From Streptomyces spiramyceticus (GTDB lineage Bacteria; Actinomycetota; Actinomycetes; Streptomycetales; Streptomycetaceae), in contig NZ_JARBAX010000002.1 of NCBI RefSeq assembly GCF_028807635.1, forward strand, positions 496,001-560,000: a stretch of DNA of 64,000 nucleotides, read 5' to 3'. This document shows positions 16,679 through 25,714 of the stretch, piece by piece. Each line of letters starts with the position of its first letter. The first letter of the stretch is position 1. Under the pieces are notes generated by a model, which saw only the letters and a list, made by a program, of their open reading frames with translations, was not told where the DNA came from and ran no database searches. Both the position numbers and the translations under genes were made by a program.

Positions 16679-17950
16679 CTATGTCGCGTGGTCCGCTGCC
16701 AGCGAAGCGCTGATCCGACTGGCGGTGAATCCCGTGCCGCACACGAATCGCAGCAGCGGCCCGAAGGTGGGAGCGGCGGCCAGCCCCGCGAAGTACAGGC
16801 CCGGCACCGATGCCTGGAAGTCGGCCGACAGCTGCGGCGCACCGGCCAGCCGAGGCGGATCGGCGGCGCTCTTGCGCACCGCCCGGCGCAGCTCAGGGCT
16901 CAGCAGCTCCACCCTGTCGATGTCGACCAGGTATCCGGTCCCCGCGATGACGTGGTCGGCGTGCAGGGTCTCCACGTCTCCGCCGGGATTCCGCATCTCC
17001 AGCCGCACCCCGCCGTTCTCGCGCGCCGCCGAGTGGAGGCTACGGCCGGACAGCACCGGGACACGGCCCTGCACGCGCTCTCGGAGCCACCATGCGCCGG
17101 ACGGTCCCAGGACCGTACGCAGGAGGTGGGCACGGATGCGGGCCGGCATGTGCCGGATGGCCGCGGGCCCGCGGCTGCAGACCACCAGCGGCCATCCGGT
17201 GCCCATCACGGCCTCCGGCCACAGCAGTCGAGCGTGCAGCGGACGGTCCTCCGCCCAGTCGGCTTCGGGGGGAGGACCGAAGGACGGTCGGCTGCGGGCG
17301 ACCACGGTGGGCTGCGCTCCGGCCTCGTTCAGCAGAGCAGAGGTCTCCAAGGCCGACTGGCCGCTTCCCACCACGACGACGCGCCGGCCCGCGAACACCG
17401 ACAGGTCCGTGTGGTCCGCCGTATGGGAGACGAGGCCGTCTGCCCGCAGCCCGGTCAACTCGCGCGGTACGTACGCGAAGGGGCTGACGCCCGTGGCGAC
17501 AACGACAGCAGCACTGGTGAACTCCTCCCCGGAGTCCAACGTGACGCGGAACCCGTCGCCGTTGGGGCGGTCGATGTGGCGTACCGCGGTCCGCTCCAGC
17601 TCGGGGACACAGTTCTGCTGGAACCAGAGCCCGTAGCGCACGAATTCGGACAGCGGCACCGGTTCCCGCTCGCGGCCAGGGTGGCGTCCCTCCTGGGCTC
17701 GGAAATCCGCGAGCCCGTGCCCCGGAGCGGGGGCGGAGATCGACGAGGAGAACGGGGACGACTTGAGGTACATCTCGCGTGGCATGTGCGAGCGCCAGCC
17801 CTCCATCGGCTCCCCGAAGATCCGGTACGGCACTCGGCGGGCCTGGAGGTGGGCGGCGATGGAGAGCCCATAGGGGCCTGCTCCTACCACAGCGACATTG
17901 GCGTCTCCTGGAGGCTTCATGGTTTCTGGGCGACCTTCCCATATCGTCAT
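16679..17950 (-). CDS. FAD/NAD(P)-dependent oxidoreductase (flavin monooxygenase-like)
   Basis: A 423-aa protein with two dinucleotide-binding motifs: FAD at VAVVGAGPYGLSIAAHL (about residues 19-35) and NAD(P) at RRVVVVGSGQSALETSALL (about 190-208). An ATG motif (VIAGTGYLVD) lies near 335. The overall form is that of single-component flavin monooxygenases and ornithine/lysine hydroxylase-like enzymes. The substrate is not evident. It is divergent from the sugar transferase gene across a 200-bp region holding AT-rich site B. Two starts are possible (17950 and ATG 17920); neither has a strong ribosome site. A role in the polysaccharide pathway is suggested by location only. Confidence 0.7.
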   Translation of the reverse strand: MTIWEGRPETMKPPGDANVAVVGAGPYGLSIAAHLQARRVPYRIFGEPMEGWRSHMPREMYLKSSPFSSSISAPAPGHGLADFRAQEGRHPGREREPVPLSEFVRYGLWFQQNCVPELERTAVRHIDRPNGDGFRVTLDSGEEFTSAAVVVATGVSPFAYVPRELTGLRADGLVSHTADHTDLSVFAGRRVVVVGSGQSALETSALLNEAGAQPTVVARSRPSFGPPPEADWAEDRPLHARLLWPEAVMGTGWPLVVCSRGPAAIRHMPARIRAHLLRTVLGPSGAWWLRERVQGRVPVLSGRSLHSAARENGGVRLEMRNPGGDVETLHADHVIAGTGYLVDIDRVELLSPELRRAVRKSAADPPRLAGAPQLSADFQASVPGLYFAGLAAAPTFGPLLRFVCGTGFTASRISASLAADHAT

Positions 17951-18150
17951 CTTCTGGCGCTTTGCCGATCATATTGAGCTGGTGACACGGCGCGACGGGG
18001 TCGCGGGTGTCTCCCGTGAGGCCTTCCGGATTCACTCGTCAGGCGAAGCGACTTCCTTGACTATTGGCCCATATCGGGCGTATGTATATATACATCGTAA
18101 ACATACGCGATATAGCAAGCAAGACTGGCCAAGAGGTGAGGTAGCCCGCC
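17951..18150. promoter_or_regulatory. Divergent promoter region with AT-rich palindromic site B
   Basis: Positions 18078-18085 (GCGTATGT) and 18101-18108 (ACATACGC) form a perfect 8-bp inverted repeat. Within it, 18089-18108 reads TATACATCGTAAACATACGC, which matches the reverse complement of site C (25424-25443) at 19 of 20 positions and is close to site A. It lies 43 bp before the sugar transferase start and about 130 bp before the divergent flavoprotein. Probable binding site of a dedicated regulator; which family is not known. Confidence 0.65.
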
Positions 18151-19578
18151 GTGGCCGTCGTAAACGAAACGACCAGCACCGGACCAGCGAAGACTGCGGG
18201 AAGGGTGCGCAAGCGCCATCGCCGCAGTTCTTCGGTCCCGGTCCTGCTCTCGGTCGACACGCTTGCCGCGACCGTCGCCGCGGGCGGGGTGTATCTGCTC
18301 TTCCATCGCTGGTTCGTCCCGGCCGTGCTCGTCCCGCTGTGGCTCCTCGCTCTTGCGTCACAACGGGTGTACGGGCCCGATGCCGGCGCGGAGTGCTTCC
18401 GCCGGGTTCTGCGGGCGGCCTGCTTGGCCGCCGCCGCGGCCGGCGCCGCATGGTGGTTCGCACCGCGCGACGAGCTGCTGCACGACGCGCTGATCGCACT
18501 GCCGCTCGCCGCCGGGCTGACGCTCGGGCTGCGCCGGTACCCGCAGGCGAGGATGCTCACCGGCGGAGGCCGGGGCCGGAACGCCGGCCGGGTGCTCGTG
18601 CTCGGACCCGCCGAGTCCGCCGCCGAGTTGATCGCGGCGCTGCGGAGAGGGCACGCCCCCGGGCCGCAAGTCGTCGGCGTCTGCAGCACCGGCCCGGCAG
18701 CCCCCGACGGCGGTGCCGGCATGGATGCCGGGGAGTTCGGCGATGCCGTGGGGCTGCTCAAGGCGGTACGGCGGACCGGCTGCGACGCGGTCATCGCGCT
18801 GCCGGGCCCGGAGTTGAGCGCCGAAAGACTGCGGCAGCTGTCCTGGGAGCTGCGAGCAGCGGGCATCGACCTGATGCTCGCGCCGGTCCTCGCCGACGTC
18901 ACGGCCGGGAGGCTGGCCGTGTGTCCGGTCGCCGGAGTGCCCCTGCTACAGCTGCGCGCACCCAGGCTTTCCGCGCTGCCCCGCATCCCCAAAGAGCTGA
19001 CCGACCGTCTGCTGGCCTTGCTGGGGATACTGCTGCTGGCTCCGTTGATGGTGGCCATCGCCGCATGGGTACGGCTCGACAGCCCAGGACCCGCGTTCTT
19101 CCGGGAGCGCAGAATCGGGCGCGACGGCCGTGAATTCACGCTTCTGAAGTTCCGGACGATGCACCGTGGTGCGGATCGGCGCAAGGCCGAACTCGCCCAC
19201 CTCAACCGCTACGGCAGCGACCGGTTCTTCAAGATCGGCGACGACCCGCGCGTCACTGGAGCGGGGTCGTTCCTGCGCTCGTACTCACTGGACGAGCTGC
19301 CGCAGCTGTTCAATGTGGTGGCAGGCCATATGTCCCTCGTCGGTCCGAGGCCTCTGGTGAAGGATGAGGTCGCCGCCCTGAGCGAAGACGGGCGTCACCG
19401 GCTTCTGGTGAAACCGGGGATGAGCGGGTTGTGGCAGGTCAGTGGCCGCTCCTGCCTGCCGACCGATGAGCGGGACCGTCTCGACGTGAGCTACGTCGAG
19501 AACTGGTCGCCCGCCCTGGACCTGTCCATCCTGCTGCGGACGCCGTCCGCGGTCGTGCGCCGGACCGGCGCATGCTGA
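18151..19578 (+). CDS. Polyprenyl-phosphate sugar-1-phosphate transferase (WcaJ/WbaP-like, initiating enzyme)
   Basis: A 475-aa inner-membrane protein that starts lipid-linked glycan assembly by moving a sugar-1-phosphate to undecaprenyl phosphate. Several N-terminal helices (about residues 30-130) precede a nucleotide-binding-like central part. The C-terminal catalytic domain follows: a reentrant helix near residues 280-305, RLDSPGPAFFRERRIGRDG, TLLKFRTM, SLDELPQLFNVV, MSLVGPRPL and KPGMSGLWQVSGRS. The start is GTG with GAGGTGAGG about 9 bp upstream. It is the first gene of the second rightward unit of the polysaccharide locus. Its presence suggests a lipid-carrier product in addition to the synthase-dependent polymer. 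Confidence 0.9.
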   Translation: MAVVNETTSTGPAKTAGRVRKRHRRSSSVPVLLSVDTLAATVAAGGVYLLFHRWFVPAVLVPLWLLALASQRVYGPDAGAECFRRVLRAACLAAAAAGAAWWFAPRDELLHDALIALPLAAGLTLGLRRYPQARMLTGGGRGRNAGRVLVLGPAESAAELIAALRRGHAPGPQVVGVCSTGPAAPDGGAGMDAGEFGDAVGLLKAVRRTGCDAVIALPGPELSAERLRQLSWELRAAGIDLMLAPVLADVTAGRLAVCPVAGVPLLQLRAPRLSALPRIPKELTDRLLALLGILLLAPLMVAIAAWVRLDSPGPAFFRERRIGRDGREFTLLKFRTMHRGADRRKAELAHLNRYGSDRFFKIGDDPRVTGAGSFLRSYSLDELPQLFNVVAGHMSLVGPRPLVKDEVAALSEDGRHRLLVKPGMSGLWQVSGRSCLPTDERDRLDVSYVENWSPALDLSILLRTPSAVVRRTGAC

Positions 19579-19631
19579 CACGTGCCATCAACGTGACCCC
19601 GAGTCAACAAGGTCGCACCCAAGGAGGCTCC

Positions 19632-20930
19632 ATGAGCGACCATGTACCGGCACTGCTCGTCAAGGTGGGGCGTTTCCCCCAGCTCCACGGGGGACTTGGG
19701 GTTGTGCGCACGCTGGGGCGTATGGGGGTCCCGGCGTACGCCATGGTCGAGGACCGTTTCACCCCGACCGCCCTCTCACGCCACCTTGCCGGCCGCTTCG
19801 TCCGCCCGACGACCGGCAGGGAGGACGCGTCGGAACTGGTCTCGACCCTCCTGCAGATCGGCCGGGAGATCGGGCGCCCCACCGTTGCTGTGGCGGAGGG
19901 GGACGAGGCCGCCGTGCTGCTGGCGGAGAACGCCGATCGCCTGGCTGAATGGTTTGTGCTGCCCCCCGTGCCGCCCGCGCTGCCCCGCAGGCTGGCCAGC
20001 AAGGAGGGGCTGCACCGGATCTGCCAGGAGCACGGGGTGCCCACTCCCCGGACCCGATCGCCGGTCAACCGCGCCGAGTTGGTCGCGGTGAGTCGTGAAT
20101 GGGGCTTTCCAGTGGTTCTGAAGGACAGGGAGCCGTTCACCAAGTTGAACGGCTCCGCCATGGGGCACACCACAGTCGTTCACGACGAGGGTGAGTTGCT
20201 CGCCCGGTGCGGGGCGGCTGAGTCTCCCTCCGTCATCGTGCAGGAGTACATCCCTCTCGAACTTGCCGAGGAATGGTTCACCCACCTCTACCTCAGCGCA
20301 GGAGGCATACCCCGGCTCGTCTTCACGGGGCACAAGCTCCGCTCCTGGCCACCCAGGACAGGCCTCACCACCCGGGCGCGGGCCCGGCCCAACACCACCC
20401 TCACGACGTTGGCCGCCGAGCTGTGCCGTGTGATCGGCTACTGCGGGATCGCCGACCTCGACTGGCGGTTCGACCGGCGCGACGGCCGCTACAAGCTGGT
20501 GGACTTCAACCCTCGGTTCGGACAGCAGTTCCGCCTCTTCAGTACCGTGCGGGAACTGGACGTGGTCCGCGCGATGTACCTGGACCTGACAGGTGAGCAC
20601 ATTCCGGACGGGTCACAGATCCACGGCCGGGGCTTCATCGTGGGCAATCTGGATGCGGTATCGGCCACTGTGACCGCCTGGCGCGAACGCCGGCTCCCGG
20701 CGGCGCTGCCGCGGCGGAACCTGGAGCGGGCCTGGCTGAGCCGGGACGATCCCGTCCCCGCCGTTGCCGAGGCGGTTCGCTTCAGCGGCACCGTGGCACG
20801 GCGACTCACGAAACCGGTGCGCGCCCTGGGCGGTCCGGACAAGGGTGTTCCGGACGAGGGTGTGCTGCCGCACGACACCGTCTCGGCTCCGGGAGGTCCA
20901 CTCCTGCCGCAGAAGGGCGCAGCGCCGTGA
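19632..20930 (+). CDS. ATP-grasp domain carboxylate-amine/thiol ligase-like protein
   Basis: A 432-aa cytosolic protein. The pre-ATP-grasp region (VPALLVKVGRFPQ ... LGVVRTLGRMGVPAY) is followed by ATP-grasp motifs: FPVVLKDREPF (Lys binding phosphate), VIVQEYIP and the metal site KLVDFNPRFGQQFRLF. Such enzymes form amide or peptide bonds through an acyl phosphate. ATG 19632 has AAGGAGG 4-5 bp upstream; the longer frame from 19572 lacks a site. It is coupled to the GT4 gene (GTGA at 20927-20930). In this locus it may attach an amino acid or amine to a sugar carboxylate such as a uronic acid; this is inference. Confidence 0.75.
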   Translation: MSDHVPALLVKVGRFPQLHGGLGVVRTLGRMGVPAYAMVEDRFTPTALSRHLAGRFVRPTTGREDASELVSTLLQIGREIGRPTVAVAEGDEAAVLLAENADRLAEWFVLPPVPPALPRRLASKEGLHRICQEHGVPTPRTRSPVNRAELVAVSREWGFPVVLKDREPFTKLNGSAMGHTTVVHDEGELLARCGAAESPSVIVQEYIPLELAEEWFTHLYLSAGGIPRLVFTGHKLRSWPPRTGLTTRARARPNTTLTTLAAELCRVIGYCGIADLDWRFDRRDGRYKLVDFNPRFGQQFRLFSTVRELDVVRAMYLDLTGEHIPDGSQIHGRGFIVGNLDAVSATVTAWRERRLPAALPRRNLERAWLSRDDPVPAVAEAVRFSGTVARRLTKPVRALGGPDKGVPDEGVLPHDTVSAPGGPLLPQKGAAP

Positions 20931-22108
20931 GGCGGGCCATCCTGCACATCGCGCAGTCGAGCGAGGCAGGCGTCGCCCGAGTGGTCACGGACCTGGCCGC
21001 CGGCCAGTGCGCGAAAGGTGACCGGGTGATCGTGGCTTGTCCTATCGCCGGCACGCTGTTGTGGACAGCCGCGCAGCGCGGGGCCCAAGTAGTGCGGTGG
21101 GACGCCGTACGCTCTCCCGGTCCGGCGCTCCCGCGCGAGGTTGCCGGACTGCAGCGCATTGTGGACATGGTGCGTCCGGATGTGGTGCACCTGCACAGTG
21201 CGAAGGCGGGCCTCGCAGGCCGCCTGGCGATACGCGGGCGCCGTCCCACCGTCTATCAGCCGCATGCCTGGTCGTTCGATGCCGTGCCCGCTGCCCTGCG
21301 GACTACCGCCGTGCAGTGGGAGAGGACGGGAGCGCGATGGGCGCACCAGGTGGTCTGCGTCAGCGAGGGCGAGCGGGCCCACGGGGTGGCCGCCGGCATC
21401 CGGTCCCGGTACACCGTTGTACGCAATGGGGTGGACCTCGACTGGTTCAACCCACCGGAAGCCTCTTCACGTGAAGCCGCGCGGTACCGGCTCGGCGTCT
21501 CCGTCACCGGACCACTGGCCGTGTGCGTGGCGCGTCTTTGCCGTCAGAAGGGGCAGGACCTGCTGCTCGACGCCTGGGCAGAGATCGAGGACCGGATACC
21601 GGAGGCGCGGCTGGTCCTGGTCGGGGGCGGGCCGGACCGTTCGGTCCTGGCAGCACGGGCATCCCCGACCGTCGGGTTCGCCGGAGCCGTCGTCGACCCT
21701 CGCGACTGGTATCTCGCGGCTGATCTCGTGGTTCTGCCCTCTCGCTGGGAAGCGGGAATGGCGCTCGCCCCTATGGAAGCCATGGCCTGCACCCGCCCAG
21801 TCGTCGTCACCGACGTGCCGGGAGCGCGGGAATTCCTACCGCCCCGTCATGTACCGTTCGCCGTCGTGCCGCTGGAGGAACCGGGTGCGCTCGCAGCCGC
21901 GGTGGCACGCCTGCTGGCCGATCCGGCGACCAGCCGTGCACTCGGTGAGGAGGCGCAGGCACACATCCGCCGCCATCACGACGTGCGGCAGGTCGTCGAG
22001 CGCATGTACACCGTGTACGACGATGCCCGCCGCGTCTGGGCCGCGGGCCTTCACGGCCCAGGTCGTACGACGGCCGACGCGACGACGACCGACGCGCGGG
22101 TTCCGTAA
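20927..22108 (+). CDS. GT4-family glycosyltransferase
   Basis: A 393-aa GT-B fold enzyme that transfers a sugar from a nucleotide donor in polysaccharide or lipid-linked glycan synthesis. The N-terminal acceptor half contains VRPDVVHLHSAKAGL and TVYQPHAWSFD. The C-terminal donor half contains VVRNGVDLDWFNPP, VARLCRQKGQDLLLDAW and the nucleotide-sugar motif PSRWEAGMALAPMEAMAC (E-x7-E type). The GTG start overlaps the stop of the ATP-grasp gene. It ends 6 bp from the convergent deacetylase gene, so any shared terminator must overlap coding DNA. Confidence 0.88.
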   Translation: MRRAILHIAQSSEAGVARVVTDLAAGQCAKGDRVIVACPIAGTLLWTAAQRGAQVVRWDAVRSPGPALPREVAGLQRIVDMVRPDVVHLHSAKAGLAGRLAIRGRRPTVYQPHAWSFDAVPAALRTTAVQWERTGARWAHQVVCVSEGERAHGVAAGIRSRYTVVRNGVDLDWFNPPEASSREAARYRLGVSVTGPLAVCVARLCRQKGQDLLLDAWAEIEDRIPEARLVLVGGGPDRSVLAARASPTVGFAGAVVDPRDWYLAADLVVLPSRWEAGMALAPMEAMACTRPVVVTDVPGAREFLPPRHVPFAVVPLEEPGALAAAVARLLADPATSRALGEEAQAHIRRHHDVRQVVERMYTVYDDARRVWAAGLHGPGRTTADATTTDARVP

Positions 22109-22114
22109 ACGTGG

Positions 22115-22888
22115 TCATGGCCGGTGGGCGCGGCCGATCAGTGAGTGCAGGGCGGGGCGCAGCGACGGCACTGCCCCGGACATCCGGCGGATGGCGGGAT
22201 AGCCCCACCAAGTCTTCAGCCGGAAGGTCGCGTCGGTCTCGGTGGCGTTGATGTCGACGCGTGGGATGGCGTAACGCCCGGCACCGTCGTGCACGCTGAA
22301 CGCGATCTCGAATCCGGCTTCGGCCACTGCTCTGCGTGCGGCGGCGTCGTGCGTTCCGTAGGGGTAGGCGAACGCGCGGGCACGCTTGCCGGTTATGTCG
22401 GCCAACACCGCTGCGGCATCCATGAGATTGCGGGCGAGGGTCCCGGCCCTGGCGTTCACCAGGTCACTGTGGTCCCATCCGTGGCATTCGACGTCCAGCC
22501 CCGAATCAGCCAGTGCGCGCACGCCTTCAGCGTCGAGCAGTGGCTCATCAGGCATTTCGGCCATCCACGTGGAGGTGCCACCGAGCACGCCGCTGAGCAC
22601 AAAGGCGGTAGCAGGAAACCCAAGCTTGCGCAGGACCGGCAGCCCTTCGTCCAACGTGGCCTGGTAGCCGTCGTCGAAAGTCACCAGCACGCTGCGCCTG
22701 GGGAAGTCACCGCGCAGGTACCTGCCGAGCGTCAGGGGCATCCAGCCCCGGTCGAGGAGCCCTCGCAGTTGTCTGTAGAGAGTGTCCGGTGGGACGAACA
22801 AGCAGTGCGGGTCCTGGCGGGCGGGGCGTCTGCCGACGCCGTGGTACATCAACACCAGCGGTTGCCTGGCCATGATGGCGTGACTCAT
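22115..22888 (-). CDS. NodB-type polysaccharide deacetylase (cytoplasmic/peripheral, no signal peptide)
   Basis: A 257-aa metal-dependent carbohydrate esterase family 4 enzyme. Motifs are LVLMYHGVGRRP, VLVTFDDGYQAT (catalytic base and metal aspartates) and VECHGWDHSDL (metal histidines). RAFAYPYGTHD is the typical RxxxxPYG segment. No signal peptide is seen, so it may act on a lipid-linked sugar on the inner face of the membrane. ATG 22888 overlaps the stop of the upstream GT gene (ATGA, 22885-22888). The longer frame start at 22942 is inside that gene and was rejected. It likely deacetylates an N-acetyl sugar of the same glycan. Confidence 0.85.
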   Translation of the reverse strand: MSHAIMARQPLVLMYHGVGRRPARQDPHCLFVPPDTLYRQLRGLLDRGWMPLTLGRYLRGDFPRRSVLVTFDDGYQATLDEGLPVLRKLGFPATAFVLSGVLGGTSTWMAEMPDEPLLDAEGVRALADSGLDVECHGWDHSDLVNARAGTLARNLMDAAAVLADITGKRARAFAYPYGTHDAAARRAVAEAGFEIAFSVHDGAGRYAIPRVDINATETDATFRLKTWWGYPAIRRMSGAVPSLRPALHSLIGRAHRP

Positions 22889-25041
22889 CGGGGACCGTCC
22901 GCATCCGGACCATCCGCGGCAGCCCCGTCCGATCTCATCCAACAGACCAGTCCACGCCCGGCCCCGGCCGCCTTGGCGAGGTCGCGCACTGCCGCGGCGA
23001 AGGGGACGAAGGGCAGCGCCGCCCAGTGGCGTCGGCGGACGGCCCTGGTGAGCGGCATTGACAAGTACGCCGCGAAGGCAGTGGTCGCGACGGACCGGGC
23101 GCGTGGGCCCGTCACCACCGCCGCGAGGGCGATGGCGTAAGCGAACGCTCTGGCCATGTCCCGGCCCACCACGCGCGGGTTCGCCGACCGTCCGCCGCCC
23201 TCGCCGTAACGGAAGTACATCGCCGCTGTCTGACGCAGCGTCGGCCGCTGCTCCCAGCGGACCTCGGCGGAGGAGGCCAGGACCGCGCGGTGGTCGGCCC
23301 CGACCACCGCGCGGCCGAAGAGCACGTCCTCAGCGGTCCGCAGATGTTCGGGGAAGCCCCCGGCGTCCTGCCAGGCGGCGCGGGAGAAGGCCACCGAACG
23401 CCCGGTGGGCATGGTCGCGTCGAGCCCGCGGCCGAAGAGCCGGCAGTACACGCGTGTCCACGGTCCCGGATGACGGGCCTCCTCGGGGACCGGATAGCCC
23501 ACCGCCGACATGGCCTGGGCCAGCGCTCCGTGGCCGTCCACCCGATAGACGCCGGTGATCAGGTCGGCCGGGACGGGCTCTGCCGCCGCCGCACGCAGCT
23601 GGGCCAGCCAGTCCGGATCGGGGTAACAGCCCGCGTCGGTGCAGGCGATCAGCGGGTTGCCCGCCGCTTGCACGCCGGCGTTGCGGCCGGCCGATCTGCC
23701 CGAGCCGGGGAGCCGGAGCAGGCGGATCCGGGCATCCTTCGAGGCCCACGCCTCGACCCGGTCGGCCGTGCCGTCGGTCGAGCCACCGTCGACGACGACG
23801 ATCTCGTCCCCGTCCGCGACCAGTTGGGGAACCAGCAGGCCGAGCAGCCGGTCGATCACGTCGGCCTCATTGAGCACCGTGGTCACCACCGAGACCGGCG
23901 CGGTCCCGGTCATCCCCGCACCGGGCAGCCGAGCGGCCTCGGACAAGACCTGTGCCAGCCGTCCGGCGCACTCGGCCGGGCCCGGATGAGAAGCGGTCAG
24001 ACGGTGTCCCACCGAGCCCATGGCGAGGCGGGTGTCACGGTCCGCCAAGCGCCGCAGCGCCAGGCCCACCTCGGTGGAGTCGCCGGGCGGCACGGCGATC
24101 CCGGCGTGCACCGCACCCGGCTGCGTCACTCGGTCGGCGACGGGGCCCGGTGTGGTGATCACCGGGACTGCTGAGCGCATCGCCTCCAGTGCGACTGCGC
24201 CGAACCCCTCCGGATAGGGCTCTGCCGGGGTGGGCTTGGTCAGCACAGCGGCCGCGTCGGCCCCGGGGATGATCCGCCAGGCGTCCTGAATCCAGCCCGT
24301 GAAGTCGACGCGGTCGCCCACTCCCAGGTCGGCAGCCAACTGCGAGAGCCGGCTATGCTCGCCCGGTTCTGTCGGCGCTTCGCCCCCGACCACGGCCAGT
24401 CGCCAGGGCTCGCCCCCGGGCTTCGCCAAGGCCTCGATCGCGTCGTCCACGCCCTTGTTGGCCACCAGACGGCTGACGGTGAGCAACAGCGGCTCGTCGT
24501 GGCCGTTCCCGAGCCGCACGCCGTGTCGTACCAGTTCCTCTCTGGCGGCCTCGCGGGGCAGTGCGGTGCCCTCCGGCGCGGGGAACGGTACGAGCACGGC
24601 CCGGGGATGTCGCGAGGCGAGGGCCAGTCCCTCTGCGGTCGCCACGCAGTCGTCGGTGAGCGTGGCCAGGAGCTTCATCAGACGGGGGTGGGAGTAGTCG
24701 TGCTTGGCCCACACGCATCGCACCCCGGTGAGCCACGCGGCCGGGCCACACACGCACGCCGCTTTGATCCCGTTGGCGAGGACCACGTCCGGCCGGCTCG
24801 CCCGCAACCGGCGCGCGAGTGATACCGCGGAGGCTGCGACCGCCGCTCCGGTCCGCCCCGTGGGGCGCGTGACGCAGGGCACGCCCCTGCGGCGGAACTG
24901 CTCGTCCAGCGGCCCTTTCCCCAGCATCACCGCGTCCACGTCCAGCCGGTCGGTGGCGTCGAGCAGCGACAGCAGCCAGAGTTCCGCACCACCGAGGATT
25001 CCGGCGGTCGTGACCACCGTGACGCGCAGTGGACGGTTCAT
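22885..25041 (-). CDS. Fused GT4-GT2 glycosyltransferase
   Basis: A 718-aa two-domain enzyme. Residues 1 to about 370 form a GT4 (GT-B) unit: VTTAGILGGAELWLLSLL, LLTVSRLVANKGVDDAIE and EPYPEGFGAVALEAMRSAVPV. Residues about 375-690 form a GT2 (GT-A) unit: VSVVTTVLNEADVIDRLL, IVVVDGGSTDGTAD, CTDAGCYPDPDWLAQL and FRTAEDVLFGRAVV-like acceptor motifs. A weakly hydrophobic C-terminus may touch the membrane. ATG 25041 has GGAGGAGGG about 5-8 bp upstream. Fusion implies two consecutive sugars are added by one polypeptide. It leads the leftward unit, and the nearest AT-rich site (C) is 380 bp upstream. Confidence 0.85.
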   Translation of the reverse strand: MNRPLRVTVVTTAGILGGAELWLLSLLDATDRLDVDAVMLGKGPLDEQFRRRGVPCVTRPTGRTGAAVAASAVSLARRLRASRPDVVLANGIKAACVCGPAAWLTGVRCVWAKHDYSHPRLMKLLATLTDDCVATAEGLALASRHPRAVLVPFPAPEGTALPREAAREELVRHGVRLGNGHDEPLLLTVSRLVANKGVDDAIEALAKPGGEPWRLAVVGGEAPTEPGEHSRLSQLAADLGVGDRVDFTGWIQDAWRIIPGADAAAVLTKPTPAEPYPEGFGAVALEAMRSAVPVITTPGPVADRVTQPGAVHAGIAVPPGDSTEVGLALRRLADRDTRLAMGSVGHRLTASHPGPAECAGRLAQVLSEAARLPGAGMTGTAPVSVVTTVLNEADVIDRLLGLLVPQLVADGDEIVVVDGGSTDGTADRVEAWASKDARIRLLRLPGSGRSAGRNAGVQAAGNPLIACTDAGCYPDPDWLAQLRAAAAEPVPADLITGVYRVDGHGALAQAMSAVGYPVPEEARHPGPWTRVYCRLFGRGLDATMPTGRSVAFSRAAWQDAGGFPEHLRTAEDVLFGRAVVGADHRAVLASSAEVRWEQRPTLRQTAAMYFRYGEGGGRSANPRVVGRDMARAFAYAIALAAVVTGPRARSVATTAFAAYLSMPLTRAVRRRHWAALPFVPFAAAVRDLAKAAGAGRGLVCWMRSDGAAADGPDADGPR

Positions 25042-25472
25042 ATGGCCCTCCTCCATGAGGACGTCCTGCGGAAGAACTGCACGGCGGACGCCACATGGGC
25101 CGGCAACCGCAGCTGAGGGCCGGCGCGGTCGTTGGAGCGAAGACGGCTCATCACCGGGCAGTTCTGGCGTGTCCGCCCGTGCCGGCCATATTCACACGCG
25201 GCAGCGACAGCAGCCACAAGAGCACCGCGGCGGGCAGCGCGGTGAACGCGAACCAGCAAGAGGCGCGGCGGATCGGGCGTGAGGCAGAAACCGCACCCGG
25301 GAATCCAATGCCGATAGCGAAATTCCACGTGCTCGCAGAGGCAGTGGCGTCGCGTCGCGGCCCTGGTCTGCCGCCGACCCAAGCGGCAGACCAGGGCCGA
25401 CCAGGGGGTTCACGGCAGCGTCTGCGTATATTTACGATGTATACGCATATTAGATAGAAAAGGGACGTGCGG
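25042..25472. promoter_or_regulatory. Upstream region of the GT fusion gene with AT-rich site C
   Basis: Positions 25424-25443 (GCGTATATTTACGATGTATA) are the reverse complement of the site B core with one mismatch. The flanks form a perfect 7-bp inverted repeat GCGTATA/TATACGC (25424-25430, 25440-25446). Between site C and the GT start lies about 380 bp. On the minus strand it can encode a hydrophobic stretch (CWFAFTALPAAVLLWLLSLP, near 25200-25260) with good GC3 but no clear start, perhaps a gene remnant. Confidence 0.5.
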
Positions 25473-25609
25473 TCAAGGCAAGGCCGCGAAAGAAGGCGAG
25501 GACGCAACTCCGGGCGCTTCGCCCGGGCCCCATGCCCGTCGAGCGACAGCGGAGGCTCGACTCACAAGGGCCCATGCCCGCAGCTCGCAGTTCTGTTGGC
25601 CGCCGGTCC

Positions 25610-25667
25610 GATGCACGCTCACCTCACGGTGGGCGGCCGGATCGTTGCCGATTATGCGGTACTTCAT
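25610..25667 (-). pseudogene. Aldo/keto reductase 5' remnant with intact start and ribosome site
   Basis: From ATG 25667 the first 18 residues (MKYRIIGNDPAAHREVSV) match the start of Streptomyces aldo/keto reductases. After that the sequence is unrelated, so only the 5' tip of the gene survives. GGGAGG sits about 6 bp upstream of the ATG, and the MerR-type palindrome at 25719-25736 is at the promoter position. The frame stays open to 25473 but the remainder is not recognisable. Confidence 0.6.
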
Positions 25668-25714
25668 GGTGAACCCTCCCGTTCAGTCGGAGTCTCCGGC
25701 CGGCACCGGTGTCT

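Noticed and set aside
18078..18108. Reading site B as a gamma-butyrolactone receptor (ARE) box because of AAACATAC
   Set aside because: In ARE boxes the ACATAC half-sites face inward with a CGGT-type centre. Here GTATGT and ACATAC face the other way and the centre is AT-rich, so the resemblance is only partial.
25151..25507. Possible small membrane protein upstream of the GT fusion gene
   Set aside because: One hydrophobic stretch with good GC3 is present, but no start codon with a ribosome site lies in frame, so it was kept only as a note in the intergenic entry.
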